A stretch of 64,000 nucleotides of DNA from Artocarpus heterophyllus (taxonomy: Eukaryota; Streptophyta; Magnoliopsida; Rosales; Moraceae): positions 14,942,034 to 15,006,033 of the forward strand of contig CM046348.1 of the NCBI GenBank assembly GCA_025403435.1. The letters are read 5' to 3'. Of this stretch, positions 1 to 10,395 are shown piece by piece. The notes below the pieces were generated by a model. The model saw nothing but the letters and a program-made list of their open reading frames with translations. It was not told the DNA's origin and searched no databases. Within the stretch, counting starts at the first letter, position 1. Each line of letters starts with the position of its first letter. Position numbers and translations under genes: made by a program.

Positions 1-1171
1 ATTTTATGCTCAATGCTTATGAATGTTTAGCCCTCATTTGCATGATTAGAAATTCAATTGGAGACCAAAAGATAATAATAATTTCAGCCTTTAAAAGAAA
101 TTCCACGAGGAATTCGTAGGATGGAGATACCTATGGACTTACGTAGTGTTATCTAATTTTCTTTGTTTATATGGGATCTTGACATGTTTAGAATTTTCAC
201 TGAAATGTTATAGAAAATTTACTCGTTGTGGTATTTTGCTAATACTTGAGAGAAATTAATGAATACATTAAAGAGACTTAACTATCAACATAGGGAACAG
301 ACACAATGCATTTAATTTGGAAATTCTTGCAGGATTAGCTATATTAATGGATCAAAACCTCTATCTTTCTAGCAGCGAAAAAAAAATATCTTTCACTTCA
401 TTAATTTATTTGGTTTATTTATTTTGTCTTTTAAACGATCGTTAAAATGTTCTTTAAGGTTAATAAATGTTGGTAGTTAATCAAAATTAAACGTCATCAC
501 TTAAGATCGATACTTATTTTACTATTTTGTTTCTTGAAACAACTCATATACTTGCGAAATCAATCAACACCCTCTCAACTATCATAATATCTTTCAGTGG
601 CATATAAATAATTTCATACACTATATAGTCGTAAGTTCTAAAAGATTGTATGATGAAAATTCCTTAAATTGTTTCAATAGGCAACCCCATTCTACTTGCA
701 CCTGCACTTAATCTTTTCGTGTTTCATATTGCCCTTCTACTAAAAATAAAAAATAAAAATAATAAAAATAAAACCCCATCACTGCCTACAGTTTCCATAT
801 ATTTGAGATTCTGCCAGAGCCATGTTGGTATGCATATATCGACAAGAATCATTTAAACAATTGATTATTGAATTGAATCAAGTAAATATAATGGACGTAT
901 ACATTAATTAAGAGACACGAAATTAATAATTTATAAGGGAAATCTTACTAAAAGCAACCCAACGTACATAACGAAAAGGATACTACATCTTGGACTACGA
1001 TTTACCAATTAGCTAATCGAAGAGCCAATATGATTATTTTTTACCAAATGCTAGCATTATACGCAAAATGAACTTTCTTTGGGACATATATGCAGTAAAT
1101 GCATGTATGTAAATTCTTACTCGTCCATTCTCAAAGATAGCTTACATTTCTCAAAGAAAGCAAGAAGAATT
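1..1171. other. AT-rich intergenic DNA, nothing recognised
   Basis: AT-rich sequence with frequent stops in all frames. No gene, terminal repeat or structural RNA was recognised. Confidence 0.6.
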
Positions 1172-1540
1172 ATGGCAGAAATCCGCATAAGAATAAACAC
1201 TGCTATCATATTATTGGGACTCATAATACAGCCTATAATATTCCTTATCTAGCATGCAAATAGTGCTCATTCTTATGTCTCTCTCCCTTTTGTTTTATCT
1301 TCTCAAATTTCATATGTTTCGTACGACCCAAAGAAAAGACTGGGTCTTTCTGTTTCTAAAAAATTTACTATACAAAAGTTTCGTCAAAGGTGTAATAACA
1401 ACTTCAGGCATCTTCCTCCTCCGAAAAAGAAGACTTCTCCTGGTGCAAACACTGCAGCTCTTATGCAAAGTATCTTGCACGTTTCAAAAAAGTTCAAAGG
1501 CAAAGAAAGTTCCTCTTATCCCTTAAAATACAAATTTTAG
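1172..1540 (+). pseudogene. Possible small secreted-protein ORF broken by one in-frame TAG
   Basis: Not recognised as a known family. One reading frame starts at ATG 1172 and stays open for 26 codons that read like a signal peptide: a short basic start (MAEIRIRIN) and then a hydrophobic run rich in Ile and Leu. It meets a single TAG at 1250-1252 exactly at the end of the hydrophobic stretch. The same frame then continues open for 95 codons to a TAG at 1538-1540. The tail is basic and rich in Ser and Lys, with a segment reading HLPPPKKKTSPG. The arrangement resembles a precursor of a small secreted plant peptide inactivated by one nonsense change, but this could be chance in AT-rich DNA. No intron boundary that would remove the stop was identified. 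Confidence 0.25.
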
Positions 1541-1974
1541 GCATAAAAAATGTGTGCCAGATATAATGTATTAAGGTTGATTGTCGTCAGAATATATTAC
1601 TCAAACATTCTGTCTCCTTCAGGAGTCAATAGTTGTTCAAGGATTTTTAATCTTCTCATTTGATATGTTTCAACTTTCTATTTACAATTTCAAGTTCAAA
1701 ACTTGCCCTAAGAATTTTATATCAATAATAATTTTAAAGAACTTTTAGTATATTTACAATATGTAGTGAATGTATGATAATACGCATATGTATTTGAGAA
1801 ATGTCCATCTGTATTATTCTAATCTTGTTATATGTCATTAAACTTTCCAATAAGAATTCAGCATAATTACAAATCAATGTTTTATCTTTTGTTACAATTG
1901 TACCAAAATACCCTTACATTTTTCTTTTCTCTATTTCTCACTTTCCTCCCTCGTCGACGCTGTTGATGGCTGGA

Positions 1975-2175
1975 AAAGAAATACAATAATAATATGGTAA
2001 TACTGTATTTCCAAGTATTTAAAAAATTTACTGGCAATATACCTGGTTATCACCAACATCGATGATGTCACCGGGGGCCATAGAAAATATAGTATTAATA
2101 TGTAAATACTGTATTTCTATGTAAATATAAAAAGTAACCTACAACCTCATCAAGAAATACCATATTAACATGTTA
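1975..2175. repeat. Left part of a degenerate tandem repeat split by the solo LTR
   Basis: Loose repeats of about 100-120 bp. Recurring phrases are an 'aaatactgtattt' core and 'accaacatcg' or 'catcaccaac'. The same phrases recur at 4150-4740 on the other side of the solo LTR, so the array predates the insertion. Confidence 0.5.
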
Positions 2176-2180
2176 TTACT
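2176..2180. repeat. Target-site duplication TTACT (left copy)
   Basis: TTACT immediately precedes the TGTAACG start of the solo LTR and is repeated at 4145-4149 immediately after its end. Confidence 0.85.
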
Positions 2181-4144
2181 TGTAACGCCCCTATATGGGG
2201 GTTAACAGTTTTTAATGAGATAAAATAAAAATAAATAATAAAAGTAAAACCTTAAAGATTAAAATTTTCCCGGGACTTAAATGAAAACTCTCAACTCAAA
2301 AATAAAAATATAAACGATAAATAAACCACAGTTTTAATGTAGCACCTTAAATTTAATAATATAAACTGTTGTCATCATCATTTTAACCCTCAACACATTA
2401 TAATACAGTCACAGAAAGTAACAATTGATGCTTACATTATCATGAAGAACATTCTCAACAATTGAAGCAGTCCCAATGTAATATAGCTACATCACTTCCT
2501 CAACTATATTTCTCGTAGCCACCTCACACTTAGTGAGTCCTGAAAAGATATAAACATAAGGGTATGAGCAACACTATGCTCAGTAGAGAAAGCCATTACT
2601 CACCTCTATCATTACCACATTAAAATCTGCATGGTTAGTAAGTTACATCATATTCCAGATTATGAGGTTTATTATGATCACATCTTATGGATACCGTAGT
2701 TAATCATTACCAAGTGTCATAATTACACATTTATACAAATATTAACAATCATCATTGTTCCTAGGTATCCATATTAAATTGAGTATCACTCAACTCATCG
2801 AAACCCAAATGGGCGCACTTGATCACCCTATAAACATTCCAAGGGTGTTCCGGTGAGGGGACATCAAGCCCCGAGTCCTCACCAAGTCGATTCCTGTACA
2901 GTGTGTTCTGGGACTTTCAACCCAAGGAAGCGTCATCGCCTTCCCCCTACTTTACCTTTTAGGGTATTCATGCCCAAGGACGTAACCGTCGCCCTTTTCA
3001 TGTCTCACAATTTCTCTATATTAAATCATTATTAATAGAGTTAATTTTCCTAACCATGCTTCTCAATTTATAACATGTGTCAATTCATTATGTTCCTCGC
3101 CGTACAATACAAGACGAGTCCATGTCATAGTTTCATATGTGATACTCATATAATATCAGTTCAACATAGATATATATATTGCGGCAAAACAATCAATTTT
3201 AATTCTATAAAAACCTCACAAAAGATGAGTAATAGAATCCCTACCTTTTAAGCTTATCAACAGTCTCTTAATCCTGGAATCAGTTAACGTTAGCTCCATA
3301 CTCCCTTGATCCTAAGGCGTGCATAAGGACAATTAAAACTAAAGCACAACATACAACTACATTCATAAAATTTATTTTAATTTAATCTTAGAATTTCAAG
3401 AAATAACCACTGCCCATAGAGGTATTATAAAGTTTAACAATATAAATTTTCTGTCTAGGGCATATACACTTAAACTTCATACATATGCTCCAAAATAGCA
3501 ACAAACATATACTTAGGTTTAAGAACGCAAATTTGAATAATCCTTTAGTATAAAAGAAAATTTATAAATGAAAGACTAAATTTGTTCATAAGATTCTAAC
3601 CTCGGATTATGGTTAGTTGGAAGCTTGAAATGGCTTCAAAACAGGTTCCTTTACTTCGGTATGACTGAAATTCTTGCTCAAATGGAGGTGATGGTGGCTG
3701 ATTTTTATGGCTGCCTTGAAGAAGTTCTCTAAGTATTTTGCTTCAGCAAAGAAATGAGAAGAAGAGTGTGGGAACCGTGGAAGAAAAAGGAAGAAAAGAT
3801 GAAGTCTTTGAAAAGAAGTGATAGAAACAATTATAGAGGAGACATGTTGAAGCATGTCACGGAGGAAATAAAGAAAATGAGGGTCAAGAGTAGTTGGAAA
3901 AGATATCCTTATGTCTCATCTAAAGACTTTAACACACATAATGCCAATATGACATTTTTGAGATTTATTAGAAGTTCTAAGGCTTTTTAGTAATCATACT
4001 AAATAAATATAGGAGAATTTTAGAAAACTTAAAAATAGATAAAAATAAATATTATAAAATAAATTTAAATGAAGCAATTTTTTTTATACATTAAAAATTA
4101 ATTTAATTACCTCAATACCCGTTAGGAGAATAACGGGTGTCACA
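2181..4144 (-). mobile_element. Solo LTR of the LOG-carrying retrotransposon family
   Basis: A 1964-bp unit running from TGTAACGCCC to GGGTGTCACA, nearly identical to the two 1968-bp LTRs at 17144-19111 and 23372-25339. Scattered substitutions distinguish it, for example tcccggg against gcccggg near the start. It is flanked by perfect 5-bp duplications (TTACT), with no internal region. That is the expected product of LTR-LTR recombination that removed a full element. Orientation follows the complete copy, whose genes read on the minus strand. Its short ORFs (such as 3754-3990 +) recur in every LTR copy and are antisense to the element, so they are not called as genes. Confidence 0.9.
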
Positions 4145-4149
4145 TTACT
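4145..4149. repeat. Target-site duplication TTACT (right copy)
   Basis: Matches 2176-2180 exactly and directly abuts the CACA end of the solo LTR. Confidence 0.85.
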
Positions 4150-4760
4150 GTATTTTTAAATAATGAAAAAATTTATTAACATTAAATACTGTTTTTTTAA
4201 ATAAATACAAAAATTTACTAACAACATTGTCAGACTTGGAAAATACTATATTAACATCGTAATAATGTATTTCCATATAAATAATTTTTTTTAACAAAAA
4301 ACGTTGCCTAACATCACTGGCACAACGACATCGCCAATAGTAAGGAAATATTACATTAAAATGTAAATATTTTATTTTTCATATAAATACAAAAATCTAC
4401 TGACAATCTCACTAGACCTGAGAAATATCGTATTAATAAGTACATAATGTATTTCCATGTATATATAAAAATTTACACATAATCAGTACTGGCGCCATCA
4501 CCAACAGCCAAAAATATTATATGTATATGAAAATACAGTATTTTTATACAAATATAAAAAATTTAACAACAACCTTACCTATGGCTAGGAAATATAGAAT
4601 TTAAATGAGAATATTATATTTTTATGCAAATACAAAAATATATCGACATCGTCGTTCGCCATCACCAATACTTATGACAAATAAATAACATATTCAGCTG
4701 TAAATATTTCATTTTTTACATTAAAATATCAATATTTCCACAAAACTGAATTATATACCT
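4150..4760. repeat. Right part of the degenerate tandem repeat
   Basis: Five or six imperfect units of about 100-120 bp. Each carries a phrase like 'gaaatatcgtattaata', then 'aatgtatttccatgta' and 'ataaaaatttac', often followed by 'catcaccaac'. The left part of the same array is at 1975-2175. No coding potential was seen. Confidence 0.5.
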
Positions 4761-4785
4761 AAAGAAAAAAAAAAATACTTGATTA

Positions 4786-5330
4786 CTACAGCCACACACC
4801 GGCCGCGACCGCCCATACTTCGGTAACTATTGCCCACGCGCCCCCATTTAAAGGTCCTCCAATGACCCTACTAGGCTCCCATACACCATATGGAGCTGAT
4901 CTTTGCAACACTGCTAGATACACGCTCGTCCAACACATGTCGACATCAGATCTAACACAATAGAATCGAGTCACTGCCGTGTCTCTCTCTTCCCCGTCTG
5001 TCACGTGTAGGTGATCACAGCCGTCTTCAATCATCTTAGAAGTCGACAGGAATAAAAAACTCAAGACATTATGACCTAACTCTGCCGTCGTTGATGACGA
5101 AAACATCACGAACTTCATGATCACAATCTCCGTCGAAAGCTCACCCTTCGCTAGTCGAAGATACTCCTTAGGAGTTCATCGATTTTGAAGCTCATTTTGC
5201 AAGTGGTGGCGCCATTTCCTTGGCTCGTCAGAGCTCGGTTGTGAGTGGTGGCCGTTGCTGGAGGAGATCTGATGAGAAAGGGGGTTGGGATGAGAGAAAG
5301 AGAGTGGTAAAGAAAGAGAGAGCTTTTTTT
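4786..5330 (-). other. GC-richer island with a 112-aa unrecognised ORF on the minus strand
   Basis: Base composition changes abruptly from very AT-rich to mixed, with many CG dinucleotides. On the minus strand, an ORF from ATG at 5124 to a stop at 4786 encodes 112 residues with no motif I recognise. Upstream of it on that strand lies a pyrimidine-rich stretch (the complement of the GA-rich run at 5270-5330) of the kind seen in plant 5' leaders. It could be a first-exon relic, a gene fragment carried by a mobile element, or chance. I would not call it a functional gene without transcript support. Confidence 0.2.
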
Positions 5331-5996
5331 TAAATGAGAGAGTTATGGGTATTTTAAGCTTTTATGTTTATAAAATACTGAATATGTTATTTTCTACATA
5401 TTTTTAAAACTACTGACATTATTTACTAACTGAATAGCAAAATCTGTTCTTTGAAATGCCCACAAAGAATAAAAGCTCTAATCTATCATGTTCACTCAAA
5501 GTGAAATTATCTTATTTTTCTCACCAGGAGAAAACCAATCGCTAAGTCGACTCAGATTCAACACGGTGCGCTCTTCTCTAATCTTTTACAGTTTTGAATC
5601 ACAGTAGTTTCTCGGAGTTGGAAAGCTTTGGAATGGAAAATAAATGAAAAAAATGAAAATGAAATAGTAATAAATTCTTTTTTTTTTGTGATTTTTAAAG
5701 CAATTTCATTCTTGGGTCCATGTTTGTTTCCAAAGAAAGAGAGTGCTCATTGATGTGTCGGGATCCAATTTTAATTTATTATTTTTTTTCGATCGTCGTC
5801 CTCATTTCTGGGTTCTTCTTTGATTTTTTTCTCTGGTCAGAAAGAAAAAGAGCCAAGTAATACTATTGAAAAAAGTCTCCAATCAGAAAGAAACATAACC
5901 AAACGCCCTTGTTTTAGGTCGATGTTTTGCTGAGTTTGTATATATGAAAGAGAAGAAAGAGAAGCTTTGTTTAGTCTGAGTTCTTTGAATGTGTCA
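5331..5996. other. Intergenic DNA, nothing recognised
   Basis: AT-rich with T-runs; no supported gene or repeat boundary. Confidence 0.5.
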
Positions 5997-6160
5997 TTTC
6001 ACATCCTTTAAGGTATAACTTTAATTGCAGAATAAGAAATACATCCGAAAATTACATGTGGGTTGTAAAATTACGTCTTGGGACACAAAGCATTTTCCTA
6101 TATATAAAAAATTAAAATAATAAAAAAAACTAGTTAGAGACGCCACCAGTGTTAACAATG
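5997..6160 (+). repeat. Dispersed direct repeat, copy 1
   Basis: A unit starting 'ttcacatcctttaa' and ending near 'gagacgccaccagtgtta' recurs in the same orientation at 6602-6763 at roughly 80-85% identity by eye. The about 440 bp between the copies are unrelated. No terminal inverted repeat was identified. Confidence 0.65.
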
Positions 6161-6601
6161 ACGGAGACAGAGGGCAGGAGGGGGCCAATGGCCCCTAGAG
6201 TTTTTTTTTTTTTTTAATATGGTAGCTTTAATTTTAATATATTATGTATTTGCATAATTAAATTTTACCCCTTAAATTAATGTTTTCATGTGTCAATATG
6301 TCACGAATCAATTTAATAAACAAAAACTATTGCATATATATATATATATATGTGTTAGTATAAGCTTGATTAAAAAAATTTGGCCCTCCTACCAAATAAA
6401 TCTTGCCTCTGTAAATACCATCACTAATAAGATGTTTGGAAGATTAAACTATAAACAGTGTAAATCTTTCACATGTTACAATAAAAAAAATATAGTGTCA
6501 AGCTCTCACATACTGCAGTTCTCAAACCCAAACCCATAGTTTAAACTAATCTCTCAAATGCCTTCAAACAAAAGGTGGGAACCTTAATGTGGGTTTTGAC
6601 C

Positions 6602-6763
6602 TTTCACATCCTTTAAAGTATAACTTTGATTACAGAATAAGAAATACAGCTGGAAAATTACATGTAGCCGTAAAATTATGACTTGGAATACATAGCGTTT
6701 TCTTATATAGAAAAAAAAAATAAAGAAGGAAAATGGTTAGAGACACTAACAGTATTAAGCATC
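6602..6763 (+). repeat. Dispersed direct repeat, copy 2
   Basis: Second copy of the unit at 5997-6160, starting 'tttcacatcctttaaag' and ending near 'gagacactaacagtatta'. Confidence 0.65.
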
Positions 6764-7238
6764 ATTACTAAATAAAAAGTGGGACTCATCTTCTATCTGT
6801 GGATCCTAGCAATGCTCAAAACATTATGCTTAAAGCTATGAGAGGAAGTCCAAGTAGAATCGAAGGAGAGAATCCACGGACTTGTTGATGGCTTCCTCGT
6901 CGGAAGCACCACCTCAAGGAAGCTTCACATCCTTTGAGAAGATCCCCACGAAACACGAGTTTTAATCACAAACCATCTTTTTCTCACCATTAAGGAATGA
7001 CAGCACATGTTAACAAGGGAGAATTTTTTGTTTACGCTAAGGGTGTTCGTTAAGTTGGTTTCTTTGGTTTTGAGTTACTCGGGATCGGTTTTGAGAAAGG
7101 CAAATCAAGCACCGACCAGTTATGAAAGGAGATTTGGTTGGTTTATGACCGTTAGTTTTAGGTAGAATAACCAGCCAAAACAAAAGTAGTAAGTCAATAT
7201 ATGAATAACAAAAAACATGATTGTTTTTTCTATTTCTT
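6764..7238. other. Intergenic DNA, nothing recognised
   Basis: No coding frame or repeat boundary supported. A short purine-rich patch at 6840-6960 has no recognisable product. Confidence 0.45.
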
Positions 7239-7241
7239 TTA

Positions 7242-7671
7242 CACTACAAGAAAAACTACATTTAACGACATATTATTTACAACATGTAGTTTTTGAATGT
7301 CGTTGAAAAATATGTACAACGACATCTTCAACAACGATGTCATTAACGACATTTGAAACAATAATTAACAACATCTATATAAATGTCGTATTAAAGGTCT
7401 TCTTTTAACGACAATAATTTAGTGTCGTTAAGGGGTGTCGTGGAATCTTTAAGGCTTTGACGACATCTCCTACTTGTCGTTAAATAATTTAACGACACTA
7501 AACTATTGTCGTTAAAAGGAGACATTTAATACGACATCTATATAGATGTCGTTAATTCAAATATTATTAACGACATGTTTGTTGGAGATGTCGTTGTATG
7601 TACTTTTTAACGACATTTAAAAACTACATGTCGTAAATAATATGTCGTTAAATGTAATTTTTCCTGTAGTG
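7242..7671. mobile_element. CACTA-type fold-back MITE, 430 bp, TSD TTA
   Basis: Ends are CACTACAAGAAAAACTAC on the left and the inverted ...TTTTTCCTGTAGTG on the right. CACTA termini with a 3-bp target duplication define the CACTA (EnSpm) superfamily. Here TTA precedes (7239-7241) and follows (7672-7674) the element. The two halves are complementary over almost their whole length, so a transcript would fold into one long hairpin. The sequence is built from reiterated ACGACAT/ATGTCGT words. There is no transposase ORF, so it is non-autonomous. Confidence 0.9.
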
Positions 7672-7674
7672 TTA

Positions 7675-9473
7675 GTCCAAATTTAGTGTATTAGAGTTCA
7701 AAGAAGTCTAAAACTCAACATTGTACAAGTTATGATATCAATATATTTGACTTATACATTATACAAATCATAATTTCCGTATATCAATATATGAATATAT
7801 GTATAAATATAAGGTAGATTAAGTGTTCGATTGGTAGGTTTTCCACTGAGGCAAAAAAAATCTTCTGATAACTGACTGTCAAATTTATGTTGGCAGTTGG
7901 TTTCAGAGTAGCATGGCTGTCAGTTTTTGGCTTAGAATTGATCTTTTCGTTTTTTTTTTTTTTAAGTCAGTTTTAACTTTTTGGTTATTTTGAACCTCCC
8001 TAGTTAGCGAAGTCAATCGACAATGAAGTGGGAGTGGCCAAAAAATCTTATCCCCAAAACATGATGGGGCTGGGATGGGGAAGCATTTCTTGTCCCGCAT
8101 CCGTCTCGATTTAGGCATGGTCTTATTTTGCATTATATTATATTACATTGAATATTAACTTTTAAACATTATTAGTTCTTTTTAGTTAAAAAAAAAAAAA
8201 CTAACTACTACTTACTATTCGTTTACTTGAGAAACAAAAATTATTAATTGCAATTTAAATCGGCTAATGATACTTCTTGATTTCCTATAAAAAATTATTA
8301 CATTACCCTTACCTAGATTAAAAACGAAGGAGAATTCACGTCTGTGTTTTGGTTATTTCATTTTGATGAGAATTTTTATGGTTCATTTGGTTTGCATATT
8401 TTTAGAATTTGGTTCGTGTTGTAATTGTTGCTTTAAATTTATAGTAATTTCCACTGTTTTAAGTTGTTATGCTTTTATAGTACACATGTATATATTTTGG
8501 AGGATAGGAATAGGGACGGAAAATCATTTCCCTCATATGCCTATTTATCATCCCTAAATCTTAATTGTTTGATATTAACTGGTAATTGGCTGTTTTATTT
8601 AACTAGTAATTGTTTATTCTCTAGTTTAAAAAATGTGGGAGGCGTTAGGTGACATGTGACAAATGCGGCGTATATATATATATATATTTATTGAGTGTTA
8701 AGACTTTTTGTCACTTTTATTGTTTTTCCTCATTAGCAACCGATTAAAAAAATTGCTTAAGGGGACCACCGGTATGGGTTTTGTGCTATCAGATTTACCT
8801 TCTATTAGTGAATGGTGCCTTGTACACCACTCTCCAACAAAATGATGTAATTACCCTGATCAATCCCTGCCTCTCTTGACCGGCTTTTACCTTATTCGAT
8901 ACCATCTAATATCTCTCTCTACGCAGCTTGACATTTCCTCGTACCTGACGGCGAAAGCTCTTTGGCGGGCTCTGATTGTCGCAGCTAGCTCTGGTCATCA
9001 GCTGACTTCAGTACTTGGTTCAACCACACGCGAGAGCCGATGGTCTCCAGGTCGTGAAAGACGAGAACAATGTGACAAAACAATAGTTAGTAACAACGCT
9101 TTTCATGTGGGAACGCAGATGGAAAAAGGATCAGAAGACAAAATTAGAAGAAATCTTCTTTTATATTTGAAAATTAGAACTTCAATTTGACAGTATGATA
9201 AAAAATGATGGCTTCCTTAAGGATGTTTAAACACAAGCCCCATAATATTGAAACACGGACTGCGAGAGTACAAATCAGCCAATCAGGCTTTGACTAACAA
9301 CATAACATAGTAGAGACAACCTAACGACAAGTACATTTCGTACTCTAATCATGGACGGAGGTGACATAGTTTCTTTGTCTGCTCTAGCACCTACCAATAG
9401 AAAAACAAAACAAAAGAAAAAAAAGAAGAACCGAAAAATAAACTGCATTCATATTAGACACTTCTATACTTAA
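7675..9473. other. AT-rich intergenic DNA
   Basis: No supported gene. A mixed-composition patch at 8860-9190 holds an open frame on the + strand, but it lacks an ATG start and any recognisable motif. A (TA)n tract lies near 8670-8690. Confidence 0.45.
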
Positions 9474-9736
9474 GATGTGTTTAGTACGTGAGTTCATATG
9501 GATCTATAAGCTTGGTTCAAATTAGCATTTGATCATATGTTTTCTGAAATGCTTTTGAACTTTAATGTGATGTTTTAACTCATAATCAATTTTCACAACT
9601 TTGCTCCCTTTAAATTTTCAGTTGTTTGAACCATTTAAACATTCTGTTCAAACCACATAAGTTTAAAAACCATCGGTTCAAACCACAAGTCTCAAAATCA
9701 CATTGGTTCGAACCCAAATACCAAACGGACACTTAA
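9474..9736. mobile_element. hAT-like MITE candidate
   Basis: About 260 bp beginning 'aagatgtgtttagta...gagttc' and ending 'gaacccaaataccaaacggacac'. The two ends are imperfect inverted repeats, and the interior is made of alternating ttcaaa and gttcaaacca words. 'CCAAACGG' and 'GTTTGG' type ends are common in plant hAT-derived MITEs. The target duplication is unclear (cttaag against cttaaa). Confidence 0.4.
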
Positions 9737-10298
9737 ACCTTTATATTAATTCAGTTTCTATTCGAAATCAGTAAAATATGCACCTAGCTATATGTACTCT
9801 CATCGTTAGTAGTTATATACTCTAGGAAGACGAAGGATATTGAAAGCGAGAGTTAGCTAGGAAGACGAAACTCCTTTCACGATCTACCTTTTGTTTAAAC
9901 TTTTATAACAAATGCAGATAGACAAAGTTAGGTCTCGTCTCTTTTAACTTCTGAAACAAGTGTAGTAAAATTTAGGTCTCGTCTCTAATTGTTCAGAAAT
10001 GGGCACTTGTTCTTATTAAAAATAATATCTCCTGTACTTTTCCTACTCATTTCCAACTATAACAATTGTATATGTCATCACTTGTCCTGACTCATTTTCA
10101 ACTAGACGTCAGCATTGCAATAACGATCGAATTGTTACCTAACAAAAAAAAAAAAAATGTGACGACAAACTTAATAAAATGTCCCAAAAAGCCCCCAATA
10201 CTAAGGGTTTAAACTTTTAAAGGCCAAAAAGTATTAACCTTGAACAAATTAAATTATTTAATAACAAAGAATCTTTTCTACTTTCGCGCTGCCCACCT
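9737..10298. other. Upstream region of the OMT gene
   Basis: Noncoding. It contains two copies of a 'ttaggtctcgtctct' phrase about 42 bp apart (near 9929 and 9971). No upstream gene shares this region within several kb. Confidence 0.4.
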
Positions 10299-10306
10299 CT
10301 ATAAAT
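10299..10306 (+). promoter_or_regulatory. Likely TATA box of the OMT gene
   Basis: CTATAAAT lies 90 bp before the OMT ATG. This would place transcription start near 10330 with a leader of about 65 nt, normal for a plant gene. Confidence 0.5.
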
Positions 10307-10395
10307 TTAGTACAACGTGCAATGACCATTTGCATAACCACTCTAGCTTATAACAAAGAGAAAAATCAAGTTAGAGAAAATATTTAAGATTACAA

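Noticed and set aside
2853..3035. 60-61 aa ORF recurring three times (also 17816-18001, 24044-24229)
   Set aside because: Part of the LTR, antisense to the element. Its shared sequence is explained by LTR identity.
3754..3990. 78-aa ORF on the + strand, also at 18719-18955 and 24947-25183
   Set aside because: It lies inside the LTR, antisense to the element, and is repeated only because the LTR is repeated. No motif and no sign of coding constraint.
7242..7671. CRISPR-like array from regularly recurring ACGACAT words
   Set aside because: The words are part of a palindromic CACTA MITE with TIRs and a TTA duplication, in a plant genome. There are no unique spacers or cas genes.
8876..9190. 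104-aa ORF on the + strand
   Set aside because: Starts with TTG rather than ATG and shows no recognisable domain; composition alone may explain it.
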